Assembly: GCA_023213315.1 (NCBI GenBank)
Contig: JAKCPI010000309.1
Coordinates: 1-64,000 of the forward strand
Source of the DNA: Euborellia annulipes
Taxonomy: Eukaryota; Arthropoda; Insecta; Dermaptera; Anisolabididae
DNA length: 64,000 nucleotides
Direction: 5' to 3'
Each line of letters begins with the position of its first letter. Position 1 is the stretch's first letter. A program made the translations under genes and the position numbers. Positions 24,166 to 36,536 of the stretch are shown here, piece after piece. The notes below the pieces were generated by a model. The model worked only from the letters and a program-made list of their open reading frames with translations, was not told the DNA's origin and did no database searches.

Positions 24166-24529
24166 TTTTTTTGCTAACTATTCCCTTTCAGCTAACAGGT
24201 TCTTTTACTTATTTGTAAATCTGACTTTTCATAATAATCTGGAAGAAGATTACAAAGACGAGATATAAGTGAAGTAACAATAAGAATAAACACTCAAACT
24301 TTTTTTATTTAATATACAAAAAGATGATAATGAGTTTTTGTTATTACATTTTTTAAATCCAAAAATGTTGGAGTGAGTATATATTGAAAATAAAAAAATT
24401 AACTTTGATTTTAAAATAATATTCTTATGAATACTTCTTTACAATGTGCATTTAGTATGCCTATCATTATTATTATAACATCTATGTATAAATGCAAGAA
24501 TTATAGTTTAGTTTATATTTTACATGGCC

Positions 24530-24738
24530 CCCAGCTTTATAGCTGTTTTGGCCAGCCACTGGATATGCAAGAATAATAGTAAACACAATAATAATAACTC
24601 ATTATGATCAATTTTTCAATCCTAAAAAATGTCTACAAAGGATCTAAATCTAATATGGGGATATATAATTTTATATGCGGCCCGCGGAGTTATGATGCAT
24701 TTAATTGGCCCGCAAGATCATTTGGGTTGGCCACCGCT
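24530..24738. mobile_element. hAT-type end pair, GGCCAACCC family
   Basis: Two right ends, GGCCAGCCACTG near 24,557 and GGTTGGCCACCGCTG at 24,738. The second matches, over about 100 bp, the inverted segment at 11,633-11,745 (GATCTTGYGGGGC, ATCATAACTCCG). Confidence 0.5.
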
Positions 24739-24747
24739 GGTCTGGAG

Positions 24748-25119
24748 CAGTGCTTCTTAAATTTTTTTGTAGTCGTGGCCCCCTCGGAACTCAAGTCAAT
24801 ATCTCAGAGCTCCCCTTTTTTTATAGGGGAGATTGATTCAAATTGGTTAAAAAAAAACTATTTATAATTTTGAATTTCGTATGCACTATGCAAATGTTTG
24901 ATTTAAAAACAATTAACGCACGAATTCAAAAGTTTATGTTATAATCAGTTGCAAATATATTATCATTTCAACATTTTAATATATTATCGAAATTTTATCA
25001 TTACAATCCAAGTATTTAAACTTATTTAATATTTATTACATTTGTGACTCTTGGCGGCCCCCCTGCGGCTAATCCATGGCTCCTTAGGGGGTCGCAGCCC
25101 ACTACTTTAAGAAGCATAG
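24748..25119. mobile_element. hAT-like MITE
   Basis: Ends CAGTGCTTCTTAAATTT / TTTAAGAAGCATAG with GGCCCCC/GGGGGTC blocks just inside. Flanks GTCTGGAG and CTCTAGAA agree at 5 of 8 positions, so the duplication is old. Confidence 0.6.
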
Positions 25120-25298
25120 CTCTAGAACACACTTGCATGCAACAAAAAATATCCTAAATTGTAATAAATTGCAACCTGCGGAGGTGGGCAATTGCTCACC
25201 TAAGGTAAGCAAGGGGGTCCAGGAGGCGCAGCCGAAGGCGGGCTTTAGGGCTAGTTTATTATAAATTAAAAAAAATAATATCTGGCTCTCTATTCGGA

Positions 25299-25510
25299 CA
25301 GCTATCGCCATAATTAATTCCCCACCTGGGTGCTACAGCCCTGAGTATATGGTATGTAATGAAATAATTTTAATGACCGAATAGGTAAAATAAAGTCTGG
25401 TACAGATGATTTTATTTTATTTTTTCGGTCATTAAAATTATTTCACTATATATCATACAGTATACTTAACGCTCTTGCTCCCAGGTGGGACTTAATTGTG
25501 GCGCTCGCTG
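25299..25510. mobile_element. Tc1/mariner-type MITE, older copy
   Basis: Right end CAGCGAGCGCCACAATTAAG (reverse strand) next to TA. The left end has decayed (CAGCTATCGCC, TA changed to GA). Interior arms match over GAAATAATTTTAATGACCG. Same family as the element in 58,247-58,430. Confidence 0.7.
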
Positions 25511-25834
25511 TACCATAATATCTCAAAAACTATAAGAGGAGAAATTCTTAAAATTTTGTAGAGCAGGTTCATAGGGGACGCCTCCTGCCTAGACTCAATC
25601 CCGACGCAGTAGGGCTTAGAATCTCGTATTGTGAAGATAATATAAAAAAGAGCTATTTGTATGCACCGAAGAAAGTTGAGTTTCGGCATAAAGGAAATCA
25701 GTTGACAACTGCGGAAGAGCTTAAAGTGAATAAAATTTATACCTGATATACCTATAATAAAGGCTTCTATTTAAAAGAGTTTTAATTATCCTCTCACTTT
25801 CTTCAAATTATTGTACAGGCTTTTTTTTAAAGAT

Positions 25835-26085
25835 TTAAACTTTCGACCGTTGAAACATTTTGTAAATTAAAAATCAAACACTAGGTTATTTGTTCCAAAA
25901 GTTAATTAAAAATCAACACTTGATACGTATTTCGACAATTACATGTCATCATCAGAAGTGATTACATTCTAATCAGATGATGACAAGGAATTGTCCAAAT
26001 ACGTATTAGGTGTTAATTTTTGTTTAATAAAACTTTGGAAACAAATAACCTAGTGTTAATTTGTGTATTTAATTTAATGTATAAG
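25835..26085. mobile_element. Family C foldback
   Basis: Palindromic element whose outer ends read ACACTAGGTTATTTG and its complement, with arms containing TACGTATTTCGACAATT. The left arm carries an intact hammerhead core on the minus strand. The right arm is mutated (CAGATGA for CTGATGA, CCAAA for CGAAA). A second copy lies at 56,371-56,930 and fragments near 28,560 and 49,030. Confidence 0.65.
25917..25960 (-). ncRNA. Hammerhead ribozyme candidate in family C
   Basis: Minus strand: stem I CACUU (25960-25956) with AAGUG (25921-25917); core CUGAUGA (25955-25949); extra U (25948); stem II GACA/UGUC; GAA; self-complementary stem III AUACGUAU; cleavage after C. The palindromic stem III fits the dimer mode known for retrozyme hammerheads. 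Confidence 0.55.
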
Positions 26086-26679
26086 AAAACTTTTTTTTTT
26101 TGTAATTACTATTAAAGTCATTCCTACATGTTTGTTTATTTAAGCTTCATTATATACGGCACTGTATAATTACTCTTATAAATAGATCTATAGCAAGATC
26201 AATTAAGAAGATTTTTTTAAATAATTGATTGCCCTTCCTAAACAAAACATTTTATGTCTAACAGCGCATTACATTAATTTCAAGTTATGTATGCTCTCCC
26301 ATCAGATTTTTTTATATCGATATGAGCGACTCATTGACCCTTAGTACAAGATTATTATTATTATAAGTTTAAATTATTAAAATACTTTGTTAACTTTTTA
26401 GTTAGGTTCAGCCCTCATTAGATGATGTATTCTGTTTAAAAAACAAACATTTACTTTGTCTCATTTTCTTTAATAATAAATAATTAAATACTAAGCTTGA
26501 TATTATGTTTACAGTATAATAAAATTTTTTATATTTTACTAGATATTTTTATAATTGAAAGTGTGTCACTTGTTCAATTTAAAAATTCTCTCTCCCTCTC
26601 TCTGGAAACTAATTTTGAAAGTCCCATTAATCTGGTAGACTAACTAAAATATTTTTTTTGAATAAGTAAGAAAAAAAAT

Positions 26680-27281
26680 TGTTGTGACTGGTCGCACAGA
26701 ACACTACTTTCTTTTGCTTGTCACACCTGGTTTTTTGAGTCGACATATGTTTAGTTTCCGCTGATATATTAAAATTCAAGATGAAAAATTTATAAACATG
26801 GGAAAATATTTCTATTTTGTTACCATTTGGTAACCATTTCTCCTATCTTTCCTATGAAGTACAAGAGTAAAGTGTGCTTCAAACAGTTTTGAGGGCAAAA
26901 TGAGAATATACATTTGAAATGGCATCTAAAAAACAATTGATTTTTGAATTTTAATCAAATGCGATACAGCGAATTTTGAGAAAATTGAAAAAAACTGAAA
27001 AAGTAGAACAGTAAAGTACTAGTACTTTTTGGCCGATTTTGTTTAAAAGCTTATTTTCACGCTCCAGAAGGATGTCTAACTTAAATATAAAATTTCAGCC
27101 TCATAGCTCAATTCCTTCATGCTTAAAATTGAACACAGACAGACCATGTCGCGAAAACCACTTTTTTGGATCCAGGGACCTCAAAACGTGTATATCCGTC
27201 AAAACCTCGACATCGAATTTTTGACATGAATCCAATACTTTCTCTCACTATATATTAACATATATAGAGGTAAGAGAAAGT
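26680..27281 (-). mobile_element. Family A element
   Basis: Reverse copy with shortened hairpin (TTGTGACTGGTCGCACAGAA to CACACCTGG) and an intact AT hairpin ending GGTAAGAGAAAGTA at 27,281. The microsatellite is reduced to ACACAGACAGACC. Confidence 0.75.
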
Positions 27282-27715
27282 AAAAAGGATTCTCAAAGCC
27301 CCACCCTTTAGCCAGTTGAGCTAAGACAAGGACTTAGTAATAAATGCCTATAAATAATAAAATTATGATACAAATAATTATTCTAATAACTTCCGCAATT
27401 AGAATAAGATGTCCTTAATTATGAAAGTGTTAAAAAATTCCTTAAGAGCAAAATTATAATAAAATATTAAATATTATTTAATAGTTAAATAAAAAAGTTG
27501 TTTTACTTTCATTTGGCTAATTTGAATTTAGTCTTGAATTAGCGGCGATTATTAGCTCGAGGGGAGGTTATTAGCCCAAGAAATATTTTTTTGTTACATT
27601 TGCTTAGAGTAAAAGTTGCTACACATTTCTCATCTACTTGCAACAGCCTTCTTCAGATAGTTATTTGAAAAGTAACTGGATTGATTGAGAAGGTCGTTTC
27701 GAATGTGTGAATGTC

Positions 27716-27732
27716 GGGGGGGGGGGGGGGGA
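27716..27732 (+). repeat. Homopolymer G tract
   Basis: An uninterrupted run of about 14-16 G in an AT-rich context. A similar run lies at 31,855-31,868. Tract length may be affected by sequencing. Confidence 0.6.
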
Positions 27733-28248
27733 TATTTGAAAGTTCAAAGCTGTTTTGTTGCTGATCATAATTTAAACAAATTTTGTTTTTGTTTTCTGAT
27801 TAAATTTCAACAAAATGAAGAAATGGATCCATTAGATTAGGTATGCAGCGAGAAAACCAAATTGCAAATATTGTCATGTTATGGTTCAATAAATAATAAA
27901 AAAATTATGCCGCTGTTTAATTGAGAATTATATAACACTATGGCCTTATTGCAAAAAAAAGTGACCAAGTTCGAAATAGTGAAAATAAGCAATCCGTTCA
28001 CTGCAATCATTTATTGTTTTTCTAGTAGTCTATTTGTTTAGGCATCTTTTTGAAAGTTTAAAAAAAAATTTTAAATAAAAAAAAAAGCAATCACAACGCA
28101 AGAGTAAAAGGTCGAGTTCTGCCCCATTTATTTTAAATTCCAACTCAGGCCTAAGAGTCTAGGAATCATTTTTTGATTAACCTTATAAAATAATCACCTA
28201 ATAATCGATTAATAAAACACCGTACTTATCAAATAATATAAACAAATA

Positions 28249-28505
28249 TGTTGTGACTAGTCGCACAGCACACAACTTTCTCATAAGAAAGTTAAGAGAG
28301 TTGTGTGCTGTGTGACCAGTCACGCCAGATTTTTTGTGTCCACCTATGTTTAGTTTCCGCCGGTATATTAGAATTAAAGATATGAAATTTATAAACATAT
28401 TTATATTTTGTTACCATGGCAACCATTTCTACTATCTTTCCTATGAGTAAAATGTGCTTCAAACAATATTGAGAATACACATTTTAAAGAGCCTCTAAAA
28501 AATTG
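28249..28505 (-). mobile_element. Family A partial copy
   Basis: Hairpin end intact and unusually symmetrical (TTGTGACTAGTCGCACAGCA ... CACGCCAGA, 28,250-28,330). Truncated after the AGAGCCTCTAAAAAAT block. Confidence 0.65.
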
Positions 28506-28860
28506 AGATGTAACTCCAAGCTTTTGAACCAAATCAGCCATGTAAAATTTATTCATTATTATATTTATTTCCGAAGGTGTGTCGAAATACGTATTAAGCA
28601 AAGTGTTGATATCAAAAAATAATATATTGAAACATATATGCATAACCTTGTGTTTTTAGTTTAATTTACCTGATTAAAAAATTATTATTATTATGCAAAA
28701 TTTTTTATCTCTTTTCATGTCTTTAGTCTTTAGGCGTTGATTAGCTGGTTGCTTATTTTGATAAAAATTTTAATTTTTTCTGATTTTATTTCTGACTGCC
28801 TTGCTGATTAATTAGATATTTGAAAAAAAATACGAAATATCGTAAATTGTTTAAGAAACT

Positions 28861-28938
28861 TTACTTTCTCTTACCCATATATGAAATATATAGAGAGAAA
28901 GTATTGCGATCATGTCAAAAATTCGATGTCGAGAAGTT
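28861..28938 (+). mobile_element. Family A end fragment
   Basis: AT hairpin plus GATCATGTCAAAAATTCGAT; ends after GTCGAGAAG. Confidence 0.6.
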
Positions 28939-30810
28939 ATAGAAAAAGTATTTGTTAATACAATATAATATATTTTTGTCTCATTTCTTTTTGGAAGAAA
29001 GTTCAAATAAATCATACCAATCTAGAAAATTAAATTATTTTATTTTAAAGCAGGACCTATTGCCAAAAAAAAAAAATTGTACGATTTTAGTCTATTCCTT
29101 AAATTGGGTCAGGTGCAGTTTTTTCTTATCATTACAATAGCAGAGAGTTGATAGCTCAAGTTGCATTGTGTTATTCTTATTTTTTAATCATTTCATCAAA
29201 GTCATTATAATTAAATGACAAATTCTAAAAATTTACTCTTTCATTTGCTACAATAAAACATTTAAATAATTAGAATAGGTAGAATTTTGATTAATTTTAT
29301 ATTAAAAAAGGAGAGTGGGATTAAATATTTCTTTACATTCAACCTTTAAAGGTTGCACAGTCACTTACTAAGAGGCAATTCTACTGTAGTATAAATCATT
29401 CATGGGAGGGGACAGTGATTATATTTCTTATTGTATATTTTTAAAAATATATAAAGCCAAATGCATTTTCCTATTAATTAAAAAAGTTACTGTTTTGAAA
29501 TAACTGTGTTTACAGGGTGTATTTGGGATAATCCAGGTGGAGGATTTTGAAAAATTTCAATAAACCCTAAACATCAAATTATGACTAACATACAGTAGAA
29601 TTAGAAACCATTCGGCTCTCTCTCTCTTCCCGTGTTCTCCTTTTGAAAAATCAAAGCCTATTAATTACAATAATAAAATCATTAAATCAAAAATCAAAAG
29701 AAAAATTATAAAAATTGTTAATTTATTTTTTTTTTATTATTTTTTCCATTTAATTGACTATCATAGAAATATTTGAGTTGTAACGTTATATAGAAGGCCT
29801 ATAATTCGTAAAAGATTTGTCGTCTGTTCTCATGGCTATATCCACAGTCTATAGAAATTTTGAAACAAAATGTTAACAAAAAAAACTTGGCCAGGCCCGA
29901 AGGCTGGCGATACGACTAGTCACTATATTTTGAGGAAAAAATCAATTTATCCGTTTGAAAATGATCATTTTTTAGTTTTTATTTCAAAATTTTAAATGTC
30001 CGCCAAATTTTTTTTTTTAACACGAGGAGCGCAAAAATTCAAATCAATCAGCCAAGCCGTTCAAAAGACAAATCACCATATCTAGTGAAAAAAAGCAAAA
30101 AAACAAAACAAAATGACTCTGGTGAAAGAAGCGTTTCAGGACATATAGACATTTATTTCTTTATTTCGACCAATATAACAACCCCTTGAATTAATTATCT
30201 CCGTGCAGTAAATAATTTGTAATTATTTTGTTCTGACAAAGGGGTAGATTTAGAAAAAAAAAAAACCTTTATTTTTCAAAATTAAAATCGTTTCACACAG
30301 CCATTAAATTTGATGTATATATTTGAAATTTTTTTCTTTCCAGGATGTGTATTTCCGTTAAAATTTCAAAAGTAAATTCTTTTATGTTCTTTATAGTTAG
30401 TTCTTTTTATATAATCTTTCATATACAGTATGCAAGTTAAATTTTCCTACAAATAGAAAACATAATTGAGAATTTTTTAAAATATAAATATTTACTGGTC
30501 TTAACTAATCGGCATGCTAATTGAATTTAAAGAGCGGGATTGAGGCCCCCACGCAGTTTAAATAAATGATTGAATGGCCGCTGATGAGTGATGGAGAGAG
30601 TTTGACATTGGTTTCAATGGTCGATTAACATTTACATTTTCGCTTGGTCTAACAGTTAGCTAGCATTTACATTAACCTTTGTAATTTATTGACTAACCAT
30701 CCCTCTTTCTGCCCTAAACGCCCACGGACCAAGCTTCTTAATGAAATAGTGCAGTATTAAAATTATTAAATTTTTGTACATCTCACCAACGAAAATAATG
30801 ATATACCATC
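28939..30810. other. No gene recognised
   Basis: Largely unique AT-rich sequence. TCTCTC run near 29,617 and CCAGGCCCGAAGGCTGGCG near 29,893 are the only unusual strings. Confidence 0.55.
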
Positions 30811-30895
30811 TATTGCAATAGTATTGAGACTAAAGCCCGGTAGTTAGGCAGCCCAAATGGCAGCTTGTCTGTGTGAGAAGTACCTTTTTTTCTAT
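30811..30895. mobile_element. TIR element end, AGTTAGGCAGCCC type
   Basis: TATTGCAATAGTATTGAGAC followed by GTAGTTAGGCAGCCCAAATG; matches the inverted right end near 13,600-13,655. Single end. Confidence 0.5.
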
Positions 30896-30987
30896 ATCCA
30901 CTGCATGTACATAAATTCACAATTTTCTACACTCTGTGGCACGAGGTAAATATCTTTGTAAATGGACACTAAATAAAATGAATCGAA

Positions 30988-31032
30988 TACTTTCTAAATA
31001 TTTCATATATAGGATGAGAGAAAGTAAAAATT
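30988..31032 (-). repeat. Family A hairpin remnant
   Basis: ATACTTTCTAAATATTTCAT...GGATGAGAGAAAGTAAAA: end hairpin without body. Confidence 0.4.
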
Positions 31033-31984
31033 GTTAGCTAAGGCTTCGCTAATATTCACCAATTATACAAATAGTAATTTGATAGTCTAATTGTAAACCA
31101 ATGAAAATTCAGGAAATTTTTTATTTTTAAAATTAAATAATTAATTTTTGAAATATTTAAATTTTTAAAAGAGGAATAATTTCTTAAAACCAACAAGAAG
31201 CAATCGAAAAATTCCGAAGAGAGAGAGAGTAAATAAATGATGAACTTGAGATTACCATTAAAATATCATCTGAAAATGACAAATAAATCGTTATATAAGC
31301 AATTTATTCTTTTTAGAATTATTATTAGACTCTGAATCGGATGATAGATAATATAACTTAGGAAAATTGTTGTATAATAAAACAAGATGTTTTTCAAAAA
31401 GTAAGCTAAGTTTAGGTGATCTTAATAGCTACCCTTTGAATGGGAATTTTTGCATTGATTTTATTTTTATCACCACGATGTTTGAATAAAAGTTTTTCCC
31501 ATATCTATAGAGAAATATAAGAGCTTTTATAAATATAAATATTGAATGAATTTTCTTCTCCAATGTAATCGTCAGTCCATCATATTCTCCATTCTTTTAT
31601 AATTTTAATTGATTATTTTATCTTTTTTTCAGCTCTGCATGTTCCAAATGTTACTCAAAACGCATTTATACCTTTCGTATCGAAGGCAACTCGGCGAAAT
31701 GAGTTCTTTCGAAATTCCACTCGATACGCCGAGATGATGGAGCAAAAATCACAATTTTTTAAATTAAAAAAATTAAATGTATTATTTCTTCGACCTAAGC
31801 GCATGAGCAATGTGCTCTGCAAATGTAGCCTGTGTGAGGCAGTGAGGTCAAACCGGGGGGGGGGGGGAGGGGTTTGATTTGTTTTATGTTTGGTATTCAA
31901 CAGGAACTTTCAGAGTTTTATATTTAAAATAAATTTTTTTTTAATGAAAAGGAAGAAAAATTAAAAAGCTAAAAAATTAATTAA

Positions 31985-32490
31985 AATTAATCAAAACTAC
32001 TATGTGATATGTTTCAAAATTGTTACAGTTAATTTTGAGAAAAAATAAAAAAAAAAAAAAACTAAAAAGTTACATTAGTAAAGCACTAGTACTCTTCGGC
32101 CTAATTTATTGCAATTTCTCGAGTCGCCTACTTAATGGATTTTTAGCTTAACTACAAAAATCGAGGGTCAAGAGTTTTTTCGTTTTTGAATTATTTTGTT
32201 TAATACACATTTTGTGATTTTTCACATGAAATTCATTAAATTTATTGTGAAAAAAACTAAAATTCAATCTAATAGGGAAATCCTCTCTTTTAATGGCAAT
32301 TTTAAGAAAATCAATAAAACGGGCAAAAAAGCAATAAAATCTCTTTTATAGAAATGTAAGTAAATATTATGGGATTTTATCGGGAATTGATCCTCATAGA
32401 ATTTAAGATTTTTTTTGACAATAAATTAAAAAAATTTCAAGTGAAATATCAAAAATTGGGGATTACCAAAATAACTTGAAAACGAAAAAA
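31985..32490 (-). repeat. Family A-related chimeric repeat (A')
   Basis: Begins with family A interior (AAACTAAAAAGTTACATTAG, AGCACTAGTACT) but continues into AGAGTTTTTTCGTTTTTGAA and TTTATTGTGAAAAAA, blocks absent from A and shared with 40,545-40,870. A separate element that shares its core with A. Confidence 0.5.
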
Positions 32491-32576
32491 CTTTAGATAC
32501 CCAACTTAAGCTAAGCTCCTATTTTGTTAGCGTCTCAAGGATTTTGAATAAAATCGGGAAAAGAGTAGAAGAATAA

Positions 32577-32762
32577 TATTATTATGGGAGTTTTTAATTA
32601 TAGACCACAGTTTGTATTAATTATTTATATTTTTAATAAATAATTAATACAAAATGTGGTCTATAATTAAAAACTTTTAATTATAGACACATTTTGTATT
32701 AATTATTTATATTTTTAATAAATAATTAATACAAAATGTGGTCTATAATTAAAAACTCCCAT
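32577..32762. mobile_element. Two family B mini-palindromes in tandem
   Basis: Two consecutive shortened palindromes, each made only of the terminal ATTATAGACCACA/ATTAATTATTTAT blocks, joined at AAAAACTTTTAATTATAG. A deletion derivative duplicated in tandem. Confidence 0.65.
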
Positions 32763-32832
32763 TTAATATAAACCACAAAAGCTTTAATAAGCCCAAGACA
32801 ACTAATACTTTACTAATCTACTTCTTTAGAGT

Positions 32833-32942
32833 GGAGAGATGGAGATAAGAGCCAAATTGGAATGATTTAGGTTCCCAGAATTATTCTGGGAATTTTATTG
32901 AACCTATAGCATTCCAATTTGACTCATGTCTCCATCTCTCGA
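32833..32942. repeat. Imperfect 45-bp hairpin
   Basis: GAGAGATGGAGATAAGAGCC and AATTGGAATG..GGTTC on the left match, with mismatches, the reverse of the right arm ending CATGTCTCCATCTCTCG. Confidence 0.6.
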
Positions 32943-33059
32943 TTATAATCACATCAACTTCTAAAACATCTGTTTTTTTTTTTTTACGATTTTCTGAAAA
33001 ACTGTATCTTAACTTCTTATAGGAGGAGTATTTCCATGTTTAGGGGAATCCCTAAGCTT

Positions 33060-33300
33060 AGCACCCTACTATGGGCGGTGGAATTTATTATAAATTCATA
33101 TACCGTTGTCAGTCATCGAGAGCAAAACCAAACAGTGACCAAATATTTTATATTTAACATAAGCGTGAGCATGTTTATTTGTTGGTGGGCCAAGCGTATC
33201 ATGGCCTCAGGGAATCGAACGCAGGATCTCCAACCTTTCCAGGGCATCGATCGGTGTGCTTTCGATGCATCAGCCGCTGGGCCCTCGACCTACACCAACA
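33060..33300 (-). mobile_element. tRNA-derived SINE, family 2
   Basis: Minus strand: CCCAGCGGCTGATGCATCG, then CCTGGAAAGGTTGGAGATCC, a perfect B box (GCGTTCGATTCCC), CCAACAAATAAACATGCTCA and ACGGTATATGAATTT. Better-preserved promoter than the 8,276 copy. Confidence 0.65.
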
Positions 33301-33318
33301 AAAACTCACTTCCCTATA

Positions 33319-33473
33319 CAGTAGAATCCCTATAATTCGCATGGGCTGAGATGGGCGGTTTGGTGAGAATTATTGGGAGTGCAAAATTTAAAAAAATTCT
33401 CTGGGGATCGACATATTTGTATGAATTAGCCGGAAATACCATAATCGGAATACGAAATATCGAGATTGCACTG
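33319..33473. mobile_element. pogo/Tigger-like MITE
   Basis: A 155-bp element flanked by TA. Terminal repeats CAGTAGAATCCCTATAATTC and, from the right, CAGTGCAATCTCGATATTTC resemble the pogo/Tigger type. No ORF. Confidence 0.65.
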
Positions 33474-33929
33474 TAAATGCAAGTTGACCATGCTTTTCTC
33501 ACATTCAATAGAAAAATTAAAAATTATAAAATAAATCTAGACTTAACAAAATAAAAGTGAGCATTTTGAATGGAAATTCGAGAGCAGAAGGGAAATGACC
33601 TCTGGTCACGTTTCTAACACTTTCCTTTTCATTTGAAGATAACTCTTTTATTATCAGTGAATGGAGCAGGACTAAAAAGAGGAAAAAAAAAATAATTGAC
33701 AGACATCCCACTCGCCTCGAAGACATTTGATAAGAACGGACTCTCCGTTTTTGGTCGAAGAGGAAGCCACGACTTGCAAACAGGGAAGCTAATAATATTT
33801 AGTGAAAGTTAAGACTATCATTTTCTAGACTATTAGTAAAAAAAATCTTCCATTCATTCAAATTAAAATACATTTAGATAGAAATCTCTAAATCAAAGCG
33901 AGTTGGGCTGACACCATCGAGAAAAAAAT

Positions 33930-34758
33930 GCTGGTGTGACTTAACGCACAGCACTTAACATTCTCTTACCTTCGGTAATCGAAAATTGTGTACTGTGCTG
34001 TCACTCCAGATATTTTGAGTCGAGATATATTTAGTTTCCCATAGGATCTTAGTTCCAAACTTGACCAGTTGCGTTTCATAAATAATTAATAATTAAAAAG
34101 TCAATTGATTCAAAATTTCCATAGGCTCTGTGTATTTTAAATGTTGACTGCTTGAAATAAACTATGATTATTTTTCAAAATTTTAATCTCATTTTTGGAT
34201 ATTTTATACACAAGAGAGAATCCTAAATAAATACAAAATTTCATAAGAATTGAAAAATTTTTTTTTTAAATGTGTAAAAAGTTCCAAAGGGGACCCCCTT
34301 TTGAATCGAAATTAACATGCAAATCCCCATAGGGATTTAATTTTGGCTCTATGGAAGGAAGAGCCGGAAAATGAATTTGAATAAACTGAAATACTACAAA
34401 ATACTATTTAAAGAACATCTAAAAAATAATTGATTTTTGATTTAATCAAAATTGTAGGAGTGAATTTTAAGAAAATCGAAACAAAAAACTGAAAAAGTAC
34501 TTCAGAAAAGTACTATTACTTTTTGGCCGATTTTGTTCAAAAGATTATTTTCACGCATCAGGGGGGTGCCTCACTTGAATATAAAATTTCAACCTCGTAG
34601 CTCATTTCCTTCATGCTTAAAATTGTCCAAACACCCACACTCAGACAGACATACCAATTTTTTTGGTCTCAGTGGCTTTCAAAACATGTATTTCCATCAA
34701 AATCGAATCGAATTTTTGACATGATCGCAATACTTTCTCACTATATAAAGAAAGTAAA
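33930..34758 (-). mobile_element. Family A element, long subfamily
   Basis: Reverse; hairpin CTGGTGTGACTTAACGCACA. Carries the extra block (CTATGGAAGGAAGAGCCGG near 34,350) shared with 10,328-11,077. The AT hairpin at the right end is reduced. Confidence 0.75.
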
Positions 34759-35112
34759 AATATCGACATATCAAAACAAGGATTTGCATTCGAAACGTCG
34801 ACGAAAAATAATGTTTTTCTTATTTTCCAGGCTACATTATGGTTTGTTTTTTTTTTCGTTTTCTACAGAGATAGTTTTTGTCTATTAAAAACATGAATTT
34901 AAATCTTGTATTGATTAATTTAAGTAAAAAATTTGTTCAAATTGCAAATCCGGAAGTCTATTGATTGATTTTTTTTTCAGTTTTTTTTTTTTTTTGATTA
35001 TTGATTGTGAATAATGGAATGAAATTCCAAATAATGTTGGAATTTTCCTTTAATAAAACAAAATACTAAAAATAAAATAATTTTTATTATCGAATTAGAG
35101 GTGAATTTAGAT

Positions 35113-35368
35113 TAGGGTCCGACCGAAACAAGATTTTCAGCCGAAACCGAATATTCGGCCTCAACCTTAGTTTCGGCCGAAACCGTAACCGAAACCGAAA
35201 CTTGTATTTTACCTTTTTTTTAGGGAGACAAAAATTTTTTCCTCCTTCAAGTGCAAATCATTTGACCTTTTTTTTTAAGACTCAAGTTTCGGCTACTTTT
35301 TGGCCGAAACCGAAACTACGGCCGAAACCATGATTTTTGGCCGAAACCGAATATTCGGTCGGTTCCTA
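35113..35368. mobile_element. hAT-like MITE, CCGAAAC type, copy 1
   Basis: 256 bp; ends TAGGGTCCGACCG / CGGTCGGTTCCTA, arms packed with TTTCGGCCGAAAC motifs. Exact 8-bp duplication ATTTAGAT (35,105-35,112; 35,369-35,376). Confidence 0.85.
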
Positions 35369-35479
35369 ATTTAGATATATGGTAACCTTTAAATTTATTT
35401 TGCAAAATAAAAATACATTTTTCATAATTTATATAAAAAAAATAAAAATATTTCTTTGGGTGCTTGTTTTTGACCTGAT

Positions 35480-35665
35480 CACCGAGGATGTGTCTCTAAG
35501 CCGGTCTTTAATTTTTTTTTCGACATCTTAAGGACCCCTTCTCTATTTATTTCAAATGATTGGTAGCCAATTAATTTTAAATAATTTTTTTTCTTGGGAC
35601 GGGAAGCGAACCAGGTCCCCAGATAGGGGAAGCTAATGACTTCTTTCTGAGCCACAGGTGACCGG
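35480..35665 (-). mobile_element. tRNA-derived SINE, family 1
   Basis: Minus strand: CTGTGGCTCAGAAAGAAG (A-box region), GGTTCGCTTCCC (B box), then AATTGGCTACCAAT, GAAATAAATAGAGAA and GATGTCGAAAAAAAAATT, matching the body of 12,128-12,320. The heads differ more than the bodies. Confidence 0.65.
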
Positions 35666-36375
35666 CTTTATTTTATTTACAAATAAAAAAGTACTTGTTG
35701 ATTTTAAAATAAATATGTATAAAATTTTTAAAATACGTTGAGAACAAGAGAATATGTTTTTCCTGCTTCATTTTTTTAACGTCTCATATGAGTATTTTTC
35801 AAAAAAAAATATTTATATATACCGTATATGGTATGAGAATACAAATCAAGGGTTCTTCCTCGCTCTTAAGGATTAATTACGCCTGTGACTCTCAATTATG
35901 TGTTGGCCACATAAGTTTTTTTTATTATTTAAATAGAGATTAATAAAATATTATTATGAGGTGTCTTAATTATTTGGGACGACTTTCGTGACTACGAAAT
36001 TTGTTGTTCAACAATAAATTTTGAAATGAAGGTCCTACATATAAAACTGGTTTTGTTGTTTAAAAATGCATTTTCTTTCACTATTTATAAATTGACTTTT
36101 ATAAGCGATGACAAGCAATCTTCCAAATGGAAAATAGCAAGCGTTCAAAAATTCATTATTTTGATGGAATTTATAATAAATTAATGATAAAGATGTTTTG
36201 TATAACTAAGAGTAAAAAAAAAACAATCTCAAGTTATTAATAATTACAATTAATGTATATAAAATGAAGATGTCGAGATAATCGCTCATCAGACTCACAT
36301 CACATGATTGATACAATCAATTGATATTAATATTTTTGGCTTGAAGTTGTTAGCAGCCAAATTGGAATGCTCAAC

Positions 36376-36425
36376 TCCCAGATTAAGACGTTTCGGCCTG
36401 AATTTATTTGGCCATCTTCGGTAAT
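36376..36425 (-). ncRNA. Degenerate hammerhead-like motif
   Basis: Minus strand: CCGAAGA (core C-U-G-A-N-G-A with U4 changed to C), then an extra U, stem II GGCC/GGCC around an A/U-rich loop, then GAAACGUC. The changed core residue should abolish cleavage. It lies about 110 bp left of the complete foldback and has a different stem II, so it is a separate family. Confidence 0.35.
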
Positions 36426-36536
36426 TGGAATTTATTCACATAATGCAATGAGAATGACCCAGGATTTGTCAATAATAAAATTTATTTGCTTCAGGGAGGA
36501 TGTAGAAATGCAGGCAGCCTCTCGATTCCCTTTGAA

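Noticed and set aside
25835..26085. CRISPR-like or regulatory inverted repeats
   Set aside because: Inverted, not direct, repeats without regular spacers; the genome is eukaryotic.
27620..27665. Hammerhead-like CTGAAGA on the minus strand
   Set aside because: No stem II can be formed before GAAA, and flanks do not pair.
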